Shown here: one piece after another, positions 9,188-17,180 of the stretch
How positions within the stretch are numbered: the first letter of the stretch is position 1
Layout of the letters: each line of letters starts with the position of its first letter
Assembly: GCF_042683665.1 (NCBI RefSeq)
Contig: NZ_JBHUOO010000042.1
DNA length: 64,000 bases
Origin: Leeuwenhoekiella polynyae
GTDB taxonomy: Bacteria; Bacteroidota; Bacteroidia; Flavobacteriales; Flavobacteriaceae
Direction: 5' to 3' (one strand)
Notes under the pieces: generated by a model
Told to the model about the DNA's origin: nothing
What the model saw: the letters and a program-made list of their open reading frames with translations, nothing else
Database searches by the model: none
Position numbers and translations under genes: made by a program

Positions 9188-9229
9188 ATAAATAAATAAG
9201 GGAGCCAGCTGGCTCCCTTATTTATTTAT
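9188..9229. terminator. 42-bp perfect palindrome, bidirectional terminator
   Basis: All 42 bases from 9188 to 9229 are symmetric about 9208/9209. The GC core GGGAGCCAGCTGGCTCCC is flanked by A/T arms, so A-runs and T-runs occur on both sides. It lies between the convergent transglycosylase and thioredoxin-like genes, the ideal place for a two-way terminator. Confidence 0.9.
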
Positions 9230-9245
9230 AGACTTAGCTGTTGAA

Positions 9246-9950
9246 TTAAAATGTAGCTAAAGATTCAGGTAATTCATTGATATTGATATTCAAGTCTATA
9301 TTGATCGCTGCAATTTGACGACTTAAAAAAGTGATATTTTGGTTGAAAATCTGATTTTCACTAAGATTCATTTTATTAGGAGGTCGTCTATTGATATCTA
9401 GGATCTCCCCATCTGCAGCAAGGACAAAACTTAAAGAGATTCCCAGTGCGTGTTTTAGAAGTTTAACTGTTTGCATATAATTGTTTTGTACCTCGTCAAC
9501 ATATACAATCTGTATATTGGTATCAAACTGTTTAGCTAATCTGCGTACGGTTTTTTTCTGGTCCCAAAAGAGCACAACAAAATCAACCATATCGCCATAT
9601 TTTTGAGCCATTTTATTTAAAACAGGAATTTCTCCTTCGTTAGGAATACACCAAGATGCATAAGTTAAAATAATAGTAGGTTTTTCTAGTTCTTCTGTCG
9701 AGGCGATAGAACTACTCAGTCTCTCAAATTTTAAAGGATCAATAAAACTTCCCTGAAGATGGTTTTTAACCAATGAGTCAAAAAGAGATTTGGCATAAGA
9801 AAATTCTCCACGTTCTAAAGCATCGTCTACTTTAGTGTTGTAGTTGTTTAAATTGAGCGATAGGGCTTCAGAGAAAAAAAGTTTTTCGCTTTTCTCTTGT
9901 GCTGAAATACTGAAACTCAATAAAAAAAAGAAAAGTAAAAGTCTTGTCAT
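9246..9950 (-). CDS. Secreted TlpA/thioredoxin-like protein with altered active site
   Basis: A 234-residue exported protein. It has a signal peptide (LLLFFFLLSFSISAQ), an extension of about 80 residues, and a TlpA-like thioredoxin domain (TIILTYASWCIPNEGEIPVL, VDFVVLFWDQ). The usual CxxC appears as WCIPN, so only the first Cys remains and the resolving Cys is Asn. That argues against normal disulfide reduction and for a peroxiredoxin-like, binding or degenerate role. A cis-Pro-type LSFVLAADGEI strand is present. It is monocistronic and convergent with the transglycosylase. Confidence 0.8.
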   Translation of the reverse strand: MTRLLLFFFLLSFSISAQEKSEKLFFSEALSLNLNNYNTKVDDALERGEFSYAKSLFDSLVKNHLQGSFIDPLKFERLSSSIASTEELEKPTIILTYASWCIPNEGEIPVLNKMAQKYGDMVDFVVLFWDQKKTVRRLAKQFDTNIQIVYVDEVQNNYMQTVKLLKHALGISLSFVLAADGEILDINRRPPNKMNLSENQIFNQNITFLSRQIAAINIDLNININELPESLATF

Positions 9951-10111
9951 AAGGTTCGCTTGGGGTTGTTATCCAAAGTTACCTTATGCTACAAGAGCAA
10001 AAAAAAGATATCGTTAAAAGGAGTTGAGAATCCGATTAAATACTATCTAAAATGAATTCTGAGCGTTGATTATCAGTTTTTTAGGATGCTAATTGTGCTA
10101 GATTAAAAAAA

Positions 10112-10669
10112 TTATCTACGTCCACCACGACCATATTGTTGGCGTGGCATATTTGCAGCTTGCTTCATTTGCTTTTTCATCATTTTAATTTGCTCACCAA
10201 GCATATTATTTTTGTCCAATTTTTTAGCTTCAGCGAGGAGTTTGTCTGCTTCTCTTCTGCGGTTTTTAGTCATTGCTATGCCGGCGAGATTAATTTTTGC
10301 CATGGCAAGATCTGCATCCATATTTAAGCCCAGTTCAACTGCTTTCTTAAAATACTTTTCAGACTGAATCATATTGGTTTGAGACAACATCAAACCATTG
10401 AGATAATTATAATACCCGTTTTGTTTGCGTACCAGAGCGGCTTCAGGATTTTTGATTTTGTCTAACCACTTCTGCGCACCGGCAAAATCTTGTTTTCTTA
10501 AGCGAAGAAAAGCCAGAATAAGAATTTCATTTTTAAAATATAGGAGCACAAAGATTGCGGCAAGTAAAATGAGCATAATACCATTACCTATAGATCTGTC
10601 TATAATCTGCCAGATAGCAAGACCAAGAACAAGGGCAGCAAGTACTAATTTTATATTTTTGTTGAACAT
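10112..10669 (-). CDS. Membrane protein with TPR-like repeats
   Basis: A 185-residue protein with two N-terminal membrane segments (about residues 8-24 and 29-50). A cytoplasmic or periplasmic helical region resembles tetratricopeptide repeats (AGAQKWLDKIKNPEAALV, YFKKAVELGLNMDADLAMAK, EADKLLAEAKKLDKNN). The tail is Met/Gln/Arg-rich and basic. It is probably a scaffold or interaction protein, and no enzymatic motif is visible. A short gap separates it from the divergent rpmH promoter region. Confidence 0.7.
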   Translation of the reverse strand: MFNKNIKLVLAALVLGLAIWQIIDRSIGNGIMLILLAAIFVLLYFKNEILILAFLRLRKQDFAGAQKWLDKIKNPEAALVRKQNGYYNYLNGLMLSQTNMIQSEKYFKKAVELGLNMDADLAMAKINLAGIAMTKNRRREADKLLAEAKKLDKNNMLGEQIKMMKKQMKQAANMPRQQYGRGGRR

Positions 10670-10770
10670 GAAGATTCGTATTAAAAGACTCCTAATATAG
10701 AGTAGCTAGTTGTTATTTTTATGAGCGTGCAAATGTAATAAAAACAATCTAAAATATTTTATAGAATCTA

Positions 10771-10801
10771 TTTGCTGATTTAGAAACTGTTTGTATATTT
10801 G
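10771..10801 (+). promoter_or_regulatory. rpmH promoter, Bacteroidota type
   Basis: TTTG at 10771-10774, a 19-bp spacer, then TATATTTG at 10794-10801. This is an essentially perfect match to the Bacteroidota primary-sigma pattern TTTG-N19-TAnnTTTG. It lies about 70 bp before the rpmH start, in the correct orientation. Confidence 0.8.
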
Positions 10802-10870
10802 CGCCCAGCTTTTGAGAAGGTAATTCTCAAATTAATAATCGAAAAGTAAAAGGATTAAAGAAGATATAAA

Positions 10871-11032
10871 ATGAGCAAAAGAACCTTTCAGCCTTCAAAA
10901 AGAAAAAGAAGAAACAAACATGGATTCCGCGAGCGTATGGCTAGCGCTAATGGTCGTAAAGTCCTTGCTCGTAGAAGAGCTAAGGGTAGAAAGAGATTAT
11001 CTGTATCTTCAGAGCTAAGACATAAAAGATAA
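10871..11032 (+). CDS. rpmH: 50S ribosomal protein L34
   Basis: A 53-residue, very basic ribosomal protein that begins MSKRTFQPSKRKRRNKHGFR and ends SSELRHKR. It matches L34 across its length, including the RMASANGRKVLARRRAKGRK core. It is expressed from its own strong promoter (10771-10801) and terminated by the hairpin at 11061. It is not next to rnpA or dnaA here, which is usual in this phylum. Confidence 0.98.
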   Translation: MSKRTFQPSKRKRRNKHGFRERMASANGRKVLARRRAKGRKRLSVSSELRHKR

Positions 11033-11060
11033 ATGGTGATTTTCCATTATTAAAAATATT

Positions 11061-11094
11061 AAGGTGTTACTTTTATAAGTAACACCTTTTTTTA
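11061..11094 (+). terminator. Rho-independent terminator after rpmH
   Basis: A 12-bp stem AAGGTGTTACTT/AAGTAACACCTT with loop TTAT, followed by a run of T, 28 bp after the rpmH stop. Confidence 0.9.
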
Positions 11095-11141
11095 TAAATA
11101 CTACAACCGAATTTTTAGATAATACTCCTAATCTCAGTATA

Positions 11142-13994
11142 ATGCCAAAAAATAATAAACTTAAGTCTATTTTAATTATCGGTTCTGGTCCTATCGTTAT
11201 AGGCCAGGCATGTGAATTTGATTACTCTGGGTCTCAGGCGCTCCGCTCATTGCGTGAAGATGGTATAGAAACCGTTCTGATCAACTCAAACCCTGCAACA
11301 ATTATGACAGATCCTGTTATGGCAGATCATGTTTATTTGTTGCCTTTGACAACTAAATCACTCGTAAAAATTTTAAAAGAACATCCTCAAATTGATGCTG
11401 TTCTACCTACAATGGGTGGACAAACAGCATTAAACCTTTGTATTGAAGCAGATGAAAAAGGAATTTGGAAAGACTTTGATGTTGAGATTATAGGTGTTGA
11501 TATTGATGCAATTAATATTACGGAAGATCGTGAGAAATTCCGTGAATTGATGTTGAAAATAGGTATAGGTATGGCACCTCAAGCTACCGCAACTTCTTTT
11601 CTTCAAGGTAAGGAGATTGCTCAACAGTTTGGTTTTCCATTAGTAATTAGAGCTTCATACACATTAGGTGGAGCAGGAGCTTCTATTGTTTACAAGCCAG
11701 AAGATTTTGATAAACAACTAAGCCACGGTTTAGAGATTTCACCTATTCACGAGGTGATGATTGATAAGGCTTTAATGGGGTGGAAAGAATATGAATTGGA
11801 GTTATTACGCGATAAAAATGATAACGTAGTTATTATTTGTACTATCGAGAATATGGATCCTATGGGAATTCATACCGGAGACTCAATAACAGTTGCTCCG
11901 GCAATGACCTTGAGTGATACTACATTCCAAAGAATGCGTGATATGGCAATACACATGATGCGTTCTATAGGGGATTTTGCAGGTGGATGTAATGTGCAGT
12001 TTGCTGTAAGTCCTGATGAGAAAGAAGATATTATCGCTATTGAGATCAACCCGCGTGTGTCTAGATCATCTGCATTAGCTTCTAAGGCTACCGGTTATCC
12101 AATTGCAAAAATAGCGTCAAAATTAGCTATAGGATATACATTAGATGAGTTAGACAACCAGATCACAAAATCTACTTCAGCTTTATTTGAGCCAACATTA
12201 GACTATGTAATTGTAAAAATTCCTCGTTGGAACTTTGACAAATTTGAAGGAAGTGACCGCACTCTGGGATTACAGATGAAATCTGTTGGAGAAGTGATGG
12301 GTATAGGTCGTTCTTTTCAAGAAGCTTTACATAAAGCAACCCAGTCGCTTGAAATTAAGCGTAACGGTTTAGGAGCAGATGGTAAAGGTTATACTAATTA
12401 CGATACTATTATAGAAAAACTGACCAATGCAAGTTGGGATCGTGTTTTTACTATATATGATGCGATACAGATGGGTATTCCATTAAGTCGTATTCACGAT
12501 ATTACTAAGATAGATATGTGGTTCCTTAAGCAATTTGAGGAATTAAATGCTCTTGAGAAGGAGATTTCAAACTTTAAAATAGACACGCTTTCAAGAGATT
12601 TATTATTAGAAGCTAAACAAAAAGGTTTTGCAGATCGTCAGATTGCTCATATGCTAGATTGTTTAGAAAGTGATGTTTACAATAAAAGAGATGAACTTAA
12701 AGTGAATCGTGTTTACAAATTGGTAGATACGTGTGCGGCTGAGTTTGTGGCGCAAACACCTTATTTCTACTCTACTTTTGAAAGCGATATGCAGCTGGCA
12801 AACGGAGAGCGTTTTGCACAGAATGAAAGCAAAGTAAGCGATAAGAAAAAAGTAATTGTTTTAGGGTCTGGACCTAACCGAATAGGGCAGGGAATCGAAT
12901 TTGATTACTGTTGTGTACACGGTGTTTTAGCTGCTGCAGAATGTGGTTATGAGACTATAATGATCAACTGTAACCCTGAGACGGTATCTACAGACTTTGA
13001 TACGGCAGATAAACTTTATTTTGAGCCGGTATTCTGGGAGCATATTTATGACATTATCCGTCACGAAAAACCGGAAGGTGTAATCGTTCAGTTAGGTGGG
13101 CAGACTGCTTTGAAATTAGCTGAAAAATTAGACAGATACGGTGTTAAAATCATCGGTACCAGTTATAAAGCACTAGATTTAGCTGAAGATCGTGGTAGTT
13201 TCTCAAGATTGCTTCAAGAGAATAATATCCCGTATCCTGAGTTTGATGTTGCAGAAACTGCAGAAGAAGCTTTAGCTGTGGCAGATCGTTTAGATTTCCC
13301 AATTCTTGTAAGACCATCTTATGTATTAGGAGGTCAGGGAATGAAGATTGTAATCAATAAAGACGAATTAGAAGAGACTGTTGTTGATCTTTTACGTAAA
13401 ATACCGAACAATAAATTACTTCTTGACCACTATTTAGATGGAGCAATAGAAGCCGAAGCAGATGCGATTTGTGATGGTGAAAATGTATACATCATCGGTA
13501 TTATGGAGCATATAGAGCCTTGTGGTATTCACTCAGGGGATTCTAACGCAACCTTGCCTCCTTTCAATTTAGGAGATCTTGTTATTCAGCAAATAAAAGA
13601 TCACACTCATAAAATTGCTTTAGCGCTTAACACGGTAGGATTGATCAATATTCAATTTGCTATTAAAGATGATAAAGTTTATATCATAGAAGCAAACCCC
13701 AGAGCTTCTCGTACGGTACCGTTTATTGCAAAAGCATATGGTGAGCCTTATGTTAATTATGCAACTAAAGTAATGTTGGGAGAGAAAAAGGTGACCGACT
13801 TTGATTTTAAGCCGAAATTAGACGGTTATGCAATCAAACAACCGGTATTTTCTTTCAATAAGTTTCCAAATGTGAATAAAGCCTTAGGCCCAGAAATGAA
13901 AAGTACGGGTGAAAGTATCTTATTTATAGATAGTTTGAAGGATGACGCATTTTATGATTTATACGCTAGAAGAAAAATGTATTTAAGTAAATAA
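11142..13994 (+). CDS. carB: Carbamoyl-phosphate synthase large subunit, lacking the C-terminal MGS domain
   Basis: Catalytic subunit that makes carbamoyl phosphate for pyrimidine and arginine synthesis, using ammonia channelled from CarA. Two ATP-grasp halves are clear: GSGPIVIGQACEFDYSG near residue 13 and GSGPNRIGQGIEFDYCC near 575. EINPRVSRSSALASKATGYP and EANPRASRTVPFIAKAYGEP mark the two metal and ATP sites. The protein stops at 950 residues with STGESILFIDSLKDDAFYDL, whereas E. coli CarB has about 1073. The allosteric MGS-like domain is therefore absent, as in other flavobacteria. carA is not in the window. Confidence 0.97.
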   Translation: MPKNNKLKSILIIGSGPIVIGQACEFDYSGSQALRSLREDGIETVLINSNPATIMTDPVMADHVYLLPLTTKSLVKILKEHPQIDAVLPTMGGQTALNLCIEADEKGIWKDFDVEIIGVDIDAINITEDREKFRELMLKIGIGMAPQATATSFLQGKEIAQQFGFPLVIRASYTLGGAGASIVYKPEDFDKQLSHGLEISPIHEVMIDKALMGWKEYELELLRDKNDNVVIICTIENMDPMGIHTGDSITVAPAMTLSDTTFQRMRDMAIHMMRSIGDFAGGCNVQFAVSPDEKEDIIAIEINPRVSRSSALASKATGYPIAKIASKLAIGYTLDELDNQITKSTSALFEPTLDYVIVKIPRWNFDKFEGSDRTLGLQMKSVGEVMGIGRSFQEALHKATQSLEIKRNGLGADGKGYTNYDTIIEKLTNASWDRVFTIYDAIQMGIPLSRIHDITKIDMWFLKQFEELNALEKEISNFKIDTLSRDLLLEAKQKGFADRQIAHMLDCLESDVYNKRDELKVNRVYKLVDTCAAEFVAQTPYFYSTFESDMQLANGERFAQNESKVSDKKKVIVLGSGPNRIGQGIEFDYCCVHGVLAAAECGYETIMINCNPETVSTDFDTADKLYFEPVFWEHIYDIIRHEKPEGVIVQLGGQTALKLAEKLDRYGVKIIGTSYKALDLAEDRGSFSRLLQENNIPYPEFDVAETAEEALAVADRLDFPILVRPSYVLGGQGMKIVINKDELEETVVDLLRKIPNNKLLLDHYLDGAIEAEADAICDGENVYIIGIMEHIEPCGIHSGDSNATLPPFNLGDLVIQQIKDHTHKIALALNTVGLINIQFAIKDDKVYIIEANPRASRTVPFIAKAYGEPYVNYATKVMLGEKKVTDFDFKPKLDGYAIKQPVFSFNKFPNVNKALGPEMKSTGESILFIDSLKDDAFYDLYARRKMYLSK

Positions 13995-14121
13995 TTTTTG
14001 CAACATAATGCTGTGAACAACGTCTTTATGTAAAGTATAGTATAATTATGAGAAAATTTTAGCATTTTTAAGTTATACTTATTTTATCTTTACATAAAGA
14101 CTTCAAACACAGTAATATGGC

Positions 14122-14715
14122 ATGAAATTTACTTGGCTTTACATTTTTATATTTATAATAGGAGCATCTATAAGCGCTCAGGAGACACACATAATCAAGT
14201 GGGCCTCTGGGACTGATGACCTCCAAGCTCCACTAGAGGTTCAAGTGGGAGATAAAGTGCAATGGGTTTTTGGGGAGTCAACACCGCAGAATTTAATTGG
14301 TAATTCTTTAGGTGAATCTTCAGATTTTGGAATTCAACAGGTCTTAGCTAAGGGGTCTATATATGAATATGTGTTTGCAAAAAGAGGTATTTATACGTTT
14401 CAGAGCGCTGTAAATAAAGATTTGAAAGGAACCATTCGTGTAACCCAATCAAAATCTACTTTATCGCAGACTAAAGACGGCTTTAAGATTTATCCTAACC
14501 CTGTAAAAGACAGAATATTTTTTAAGAATCCTAAAGCTTCCAACGGAGTAGAAATTACATTCTACGATGTACTAGGAAAGCTTGTAAAACGGAATTCTAT
14601 CGACTCTAATATGTTGCAAAGTGGTATGGATGTAAGCCGACTTAAGCGTGGCGTTTATTTGGTTCAGATAGATAATGGAGAGCGTTCTTTTACTCAGAAA
14701 CTAATTAAAGATTAA
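14122..14715 (+). CDS. Secreted cupredoxin-like protein with type IX sorting domain
   Basis: A 197-residue exported protein: signal peptide (LYIFIFIIGASISAQ), one cupredoxin-like beta domain (about 20-110; VGDKVQWVFGE, GIYTFQSAVNKDLKGTIRV), and a Por secretion tail (about 120-197; YPNPVKDRIFF, FYDVLGKLVKR, LKRGVYLVQI). The usual His-Cys-His-Met copper ligands are not apparent, so metal binding is doubtful. The C-terminal domain predicts outer-membrane export and surface attachment by T9SS. It is followed by a terminator. Confidence 0.85.
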   Translation: MKFTWLYIFIFIIGASISAQETHIIKWASGTDDLQAPLEVQVGDKVQWVFGESTPQNLIGNSLGESSDFGIQQVLAKGSIYEYVFAKRGIYTFQSAVNKDLKGTIRVTQSKSTLSQTKDGFKIYPNPVKDRIFFKNPKASNGVEITFYDVLGKLVKRNSIDSNMLQSGMDVSRLKRGVYLVQIDNGERSFTQKLIKD

Positions 14716-14740
14716 GAATCACACACGAATTATAATAAAG

Positions 14741-14768
14741 CCCTTCTGGATTTCAGAAGGGTTTTTTG
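14741..14768 (+). terminator. Rho-independent terminator
   Basis: Stem CCCTTCTG/CAGAAGGG with a five-base loop and a following GTTTTTTGG tract, 26 bp after the stop of the T9SS cargo gene. Confidence 0.88.
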
Positions 14769-14777
14769 GTTTTATCC

Positions 14778-14851
14778 TTATAAATTGTATTCTTCAGGTT
14801 TTAGTTTATCCTGATCAAAATCTATGAAAAAATAGTCTACTTTATCCTTAG
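14778..14851 (-). pseudogene. Possible 3' remnant of an unidentified gene
   Basis: On the minus strand a short open stretch reads KDKVDYFFIDFDQDKLKPEE, then YNL and a stop. The composition looks like real protein, but an in-frame stop lies just upstream. It may be the surviving C-terminus of a deleted gene at the edge of the decayed island. I do not recognise the parent family, and chance cannot be excluded. Confidence 0.3.
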
Positions 14852-14889
14852 AAGAAAATCACTTTTTTATGTTGCACATATTCATATGA

Positions 14890-15447
14890 TAGCCAAACAG
14901 GTATGTTTTACGAGTGCTAAGCATTAGTGCCCATGTTCCATAAGCAGGATGTAAAGATATGCTCTGCTGTACATGTAACGTATCCAAAAACCGTCAAAAG
15001 TATGCCTTGCCGAGGTTAGATAGGGATGAAATTATGTTGCTATCACAGAAGCTGAGGCAGCCCGTCCATGTTTGCCTGACTCCCCACTTCAAGAAAGGAG
15101 TAGGGTGGTTTGATGAGTTTGGTAACACCAATGAGCAAACCTCCATGAATGCTAATCCAGATTAAACCAATGGCAATCAGACCCGGGTTTTCAAGCGCTT
15201 TGGTCAAACCCATTTGTATACTTATGGTCGCTGCGAGAATGTAGATAAAGCGCTCACCAAATTTACTGCTGCAGGCCCCTTCGTAATTTTTCGTTCTGGT
15301 AAATGGAAGTATAATCCCGAAAGCGGTAGCAAAAACTACCATCCATAAAAAGTCTGTACGCAGCGAAGACAGGATTTTTTCTTTGTTGCGAACTACTTCA
15401 AAATTGTTATCTAAAAAGGAAGCGAAGTGTGTATTCAGATAGTGCAC
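14890..15447 (-). pseudogene. Decayed DUF819 family membrane protein
   Basis: The largest open stretch (15043-15447, 134 codons) has the middle-to-late region of DUF819 (YjcL-like) proteins. It contains FATAFGIILPFTRTKNYEGA, RFIYILAATISIQMGL, ENPGLIAIGLIWISIHGGLL and FLEVGSQANMDG. Beyond the stop the family sequence continues in other frames: AASASVIAT, stop, FHPYL in one frame and LLTVFGYVT in the next. Stops and frameshifts are therefore multiple. About half of the roughly 400-residue family length, including the N-terminal helices, is missing. It cannot make a working transporter. Confidence 0.75.
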
Positions 15448-15451
15448 CAGA

Positions 15452-15516
15452 CCTTTTTGCTGTGAGCCGAATCAGGTTCAAAGACACTCTCTCAATTCTT
15501 TTCAGAATACTCCTAA
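15452..15516 (-). promoter_or_regulatory. Degenerate TPP (THI-element) riboswitch-like leader
   Basis: Read on the minus strand, this segment has the THI-element order. AGGAGT is followed by a small ATTC/GAAT stem, TTGAGA (consensus CTGAGA), the diagnostic TTTGAACCTGAT, then TCGG and CAGC-AAAAAGG (consensus CAGCG-AAGGG). The UUUGAACCUGAU core is exact, but the P1/P2 pairing and the CTGAGA box have decayed. It lies directly upstream of the broken DUF819 frame. It is probably no longer functional. Confidence 0.5.
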
Positions 15517-15690
15517 AACGAGACTAAGGATACAGATTAGGAGTCGGATCGCTTTAAATACAGCCGGTTTTATGCAGAAACAGATTTGGAACGGTTTTTT
15601 TAAGTGGACTATGTGTAACGGAGGAATCTCCTGTTTAGTATCATTTCAGGTTTTTTAGGGTACTTGTATTAATAATAGACTCCAGAATCC

Positions 15691-15710
15691 TACCGGGATT
15701 CTTCCCGGTA
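15691..15710. repeat. Short perfect hairpin
   Basis: An 8-bp inverted repeat TACCGGGA/TCCCGGTA with a TTCT loop. No T-run follows on either strand, so it is unlikely to be an intrinsic terminator. It precedes the 11-bp tandem repeats by 10 bp. Confidence 0.6.
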
Positions 15711-15720
15711 AATCCCAACT

Positions 15721-15783
15721 GCAACCATAGTGCAACCACACTGCAACCACACTGCAACCACACTTTACCACACTTTTTGTGGT
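15721..15783. repeat. 11-bp tandem repeats with overlapping hairpin
   Basis: Four direct copies of an 11-bp unit, GCAACCACACT (the first reads GCAACCATAGT), start at 15721, 15732, 15743 and 15754. A degenerate fifth follows (TTACCACACTT). The last ACCACA (15767-15772) pairs with TGTGGT (15778-15783) across a five-base loop, and earlier copies could compete for the same arm. One unit per helical turn resembles a protein-binding array. No gene is adjacent to it. Confidence 0.65.
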
Positions 15784-16219
15784 TGAAGACGGTTGGATTA
15801 AGGTAGTATATTGGTATCAGGTATAAAGATTCAGGTAGTTATCAGGACTAAACCAGATACTAAGAAAGACGTGGTATAGAACATAGAATGGGGTGTGTAA
15901 AGTATGAATGGGAAAACCTTTTGCGAATGTGATGGGAGAAATTCATGAGTTGGCTGCTGGTCCCCCTTTCTTTAACAATGAATGCCTTATCAGGGTTTTA
16001 TGTGATTCTACGGGAACAAGATCCGGGCAGCAACGGAAATTTAACTATGGCTAAAAACCGCTTCGACTTAAAGTTAGCCTAATTGGAGAAGTCTCGAACT
16101 GTTTGAGAATGCCTGCGGTTTAAAGAATCCCTAAGCTTTTCAAGCTATACTTTATGGGCTGCTAAATCATGTATTTGCACCTCAAAAGTTTTGGTGTTAT
16201 TCAGCTTTGGAATTTTTGA
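15784..16219. other. Gene-poor stretch, nothing recognised
   Basis: Only short open frames occur here, for example 48 codons at 15908-16054 and 34 codons at 15978-16082 on the plus strand. Neither shows a recognisable motif or upstream signal. Together with 14770-15720 it looks like an island of decayed sequence between the T9SS cargo gene and the thioesterase gene. Confidence 0.5.
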
Positions 16220-16765
16220 TTAATACTTCAACTGCACCTTATGTGAGTTTTTAAGTATCTCGAGATCCTCGTTGTTGATTTCGTGTTTTGCAGAAGACGC
16301 TGCCCGGTGCTTTTTCTTCATCTCCTGGCGGTTGAGGCTTTTTAAAAAGCGGCGCATCTGCTTTTCGTTTTTCAAAATAAGACCGGGCACAGGCACCGAG
16401 TCCCCGTTTTTATCTTTAGCAACCATTGTAAAATAACTAGAGTTACAGTGTTTTATAATTCCGCTGTGTATATCTTCAGATTCAACCCGAATACCCACAA
16501 CCATTGAAGTTCTGCCCACAAAATTTACTGAAGCTTTCATTTCCACGAGTTCGCCCACCTCAATAGGTCTTAAAAAATCCACAGTATCTACCGAGGCGGT
16601 CACGCAATAATTGCCGCTGTGTTTTGACGCGCAGGCAAAGGCGATCTGGTCCATTAAAGAAAGAATGTAGCCTCCATGAATTTTTCCGCTGAAATTAGTA
16701 TGAGAAGGTAGCATCAGTTCGCTAATGGTCACCTGTGATTGTTCAATATTTTTAAATGATTCCAA
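16220..16765 (-). CDS. Acyl-CoA thioesterase, hotdog fold
   Basis: A cytoplasmic enzyme that hydrolyses acyl-CoA to free acid and CoA. A single hotdog domain occupies residues 1-120, with the family motifs PSHTNFSGKIHGGYILSLMD and CVTASVDTVDFLRPIEVGE and the FVGRTSMVVGIRV strand. The tail is a basic, probably helical extension (KSLNRQEMKKKHRAA). The length of 181 fits YciA/ACOT-type bacterial enzymes. It begins 22 bp after the stop of the upstream small membrane protein and may be co-transcribed with it and rmuC. Confidence 0.92.
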   Translation of the reverse strand: MESFKNIEQSQVTISELMLPSHTNFSGKIHGGYILSLMDQIAFACASKHSGNYCVTASVDTVDFLRPIEVGELVEMKASVNFVGRTSMVVGIRVESEDIHSGIIKHCNSSYFTMVAKDKNGDSVPVPGLILKNEKQMRRFLKSLNRQEMKKKHRAASSAKHEINNEDLEILKNSHKVQLKY

Positions 16766-16787
16766 GTAGGTTGGTTTAGAGGGTTGT

Positions 16788-17156
16788 TTATTCGCGATTA
16801 AAATGTGGTGAATTTTCTTTGGAGATATCGGTTACAAAATATTTTGTATCACCCCAGAAAATAAAGGTTGCATAACGCTCAACGTAAGTCAACTTTACAT
16901 AGCTTCCCTGATAATCTTTCAGTTTTTGAATAACTTCATCTTCACTTCCCATCACCGAAAAATCAAAGATCTGAGCACCACTAATTCCCTGACTAATCTG
17001 GCCTTCCCAGGTTTTAGATAAAATACCTTTTTTACTGAATTTGATCAGTTCGCCTGCACGTGTCCCTTCACTATAAGGAACAAAATAAACAAACGAGTAA
17101 AACAGAATGGCGAGAAGTATGATTCCGCCCAAAACAAAAGCTAAAAGTTTTTTCAT
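16788..17156 (-). CDS. Small membrane-anchored protein of unknown function
   Basis: A 122-residue protein with one N-terminal membrane segment (about residues 3-28) and a soluble extracytoplasmic domain of about 90 residues. The domain contains VPYSEGTRAGELIKFSKKG and QISQGISGAQIFDFSVMG. Similar proteins are widespread in flavobacteria and have sometimes been labelled 6-phosphogluconate dehydrogenase; nothing here supports that, since no NADP or sugar-phosphate motif is present. It lies 24 bp downstream of rmuC. Confidence 0.75.
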   Translation of the reverse strand: MKKLLAFVLGGIILLAILFYSFVYFVPYSEGTRAGELIKFSKKGILSKTWEGQISQGISGAQIFDFSVMGSEDEVIQKLKDYQGSYVKLTYVERYATFIFWGDTKYFVTDISKENSPHFNRE

Positions 17157-17180
17157 AAAATACAGGGTCTAAGTTCAAAT

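Noticed and set aside
14959..15165. 68-codon plus-strand open frame
   Set aside because: It lies antisense to the decayed DUF819 sequence and has no recognisable motif.
15721..15783. CRISPR-like repeat array
   Set aside because: The units are 11 bp with no spacers and no cas genes nearby; it is a tandem repeat.
15908..16082. Two short plus-strand frames (48 and 34 codons)
   Set aside because: They overlap in different frames and lack any recognised motif or start signal; the sequence may be decayed.
16788..17156. 6-phosphogluconate dehydrogenase, a label sometimes attached to similar proteins
   Set aside because: The protein has 122 residues, a membrane anchor and no nucleotide-binding or catalytic motif.
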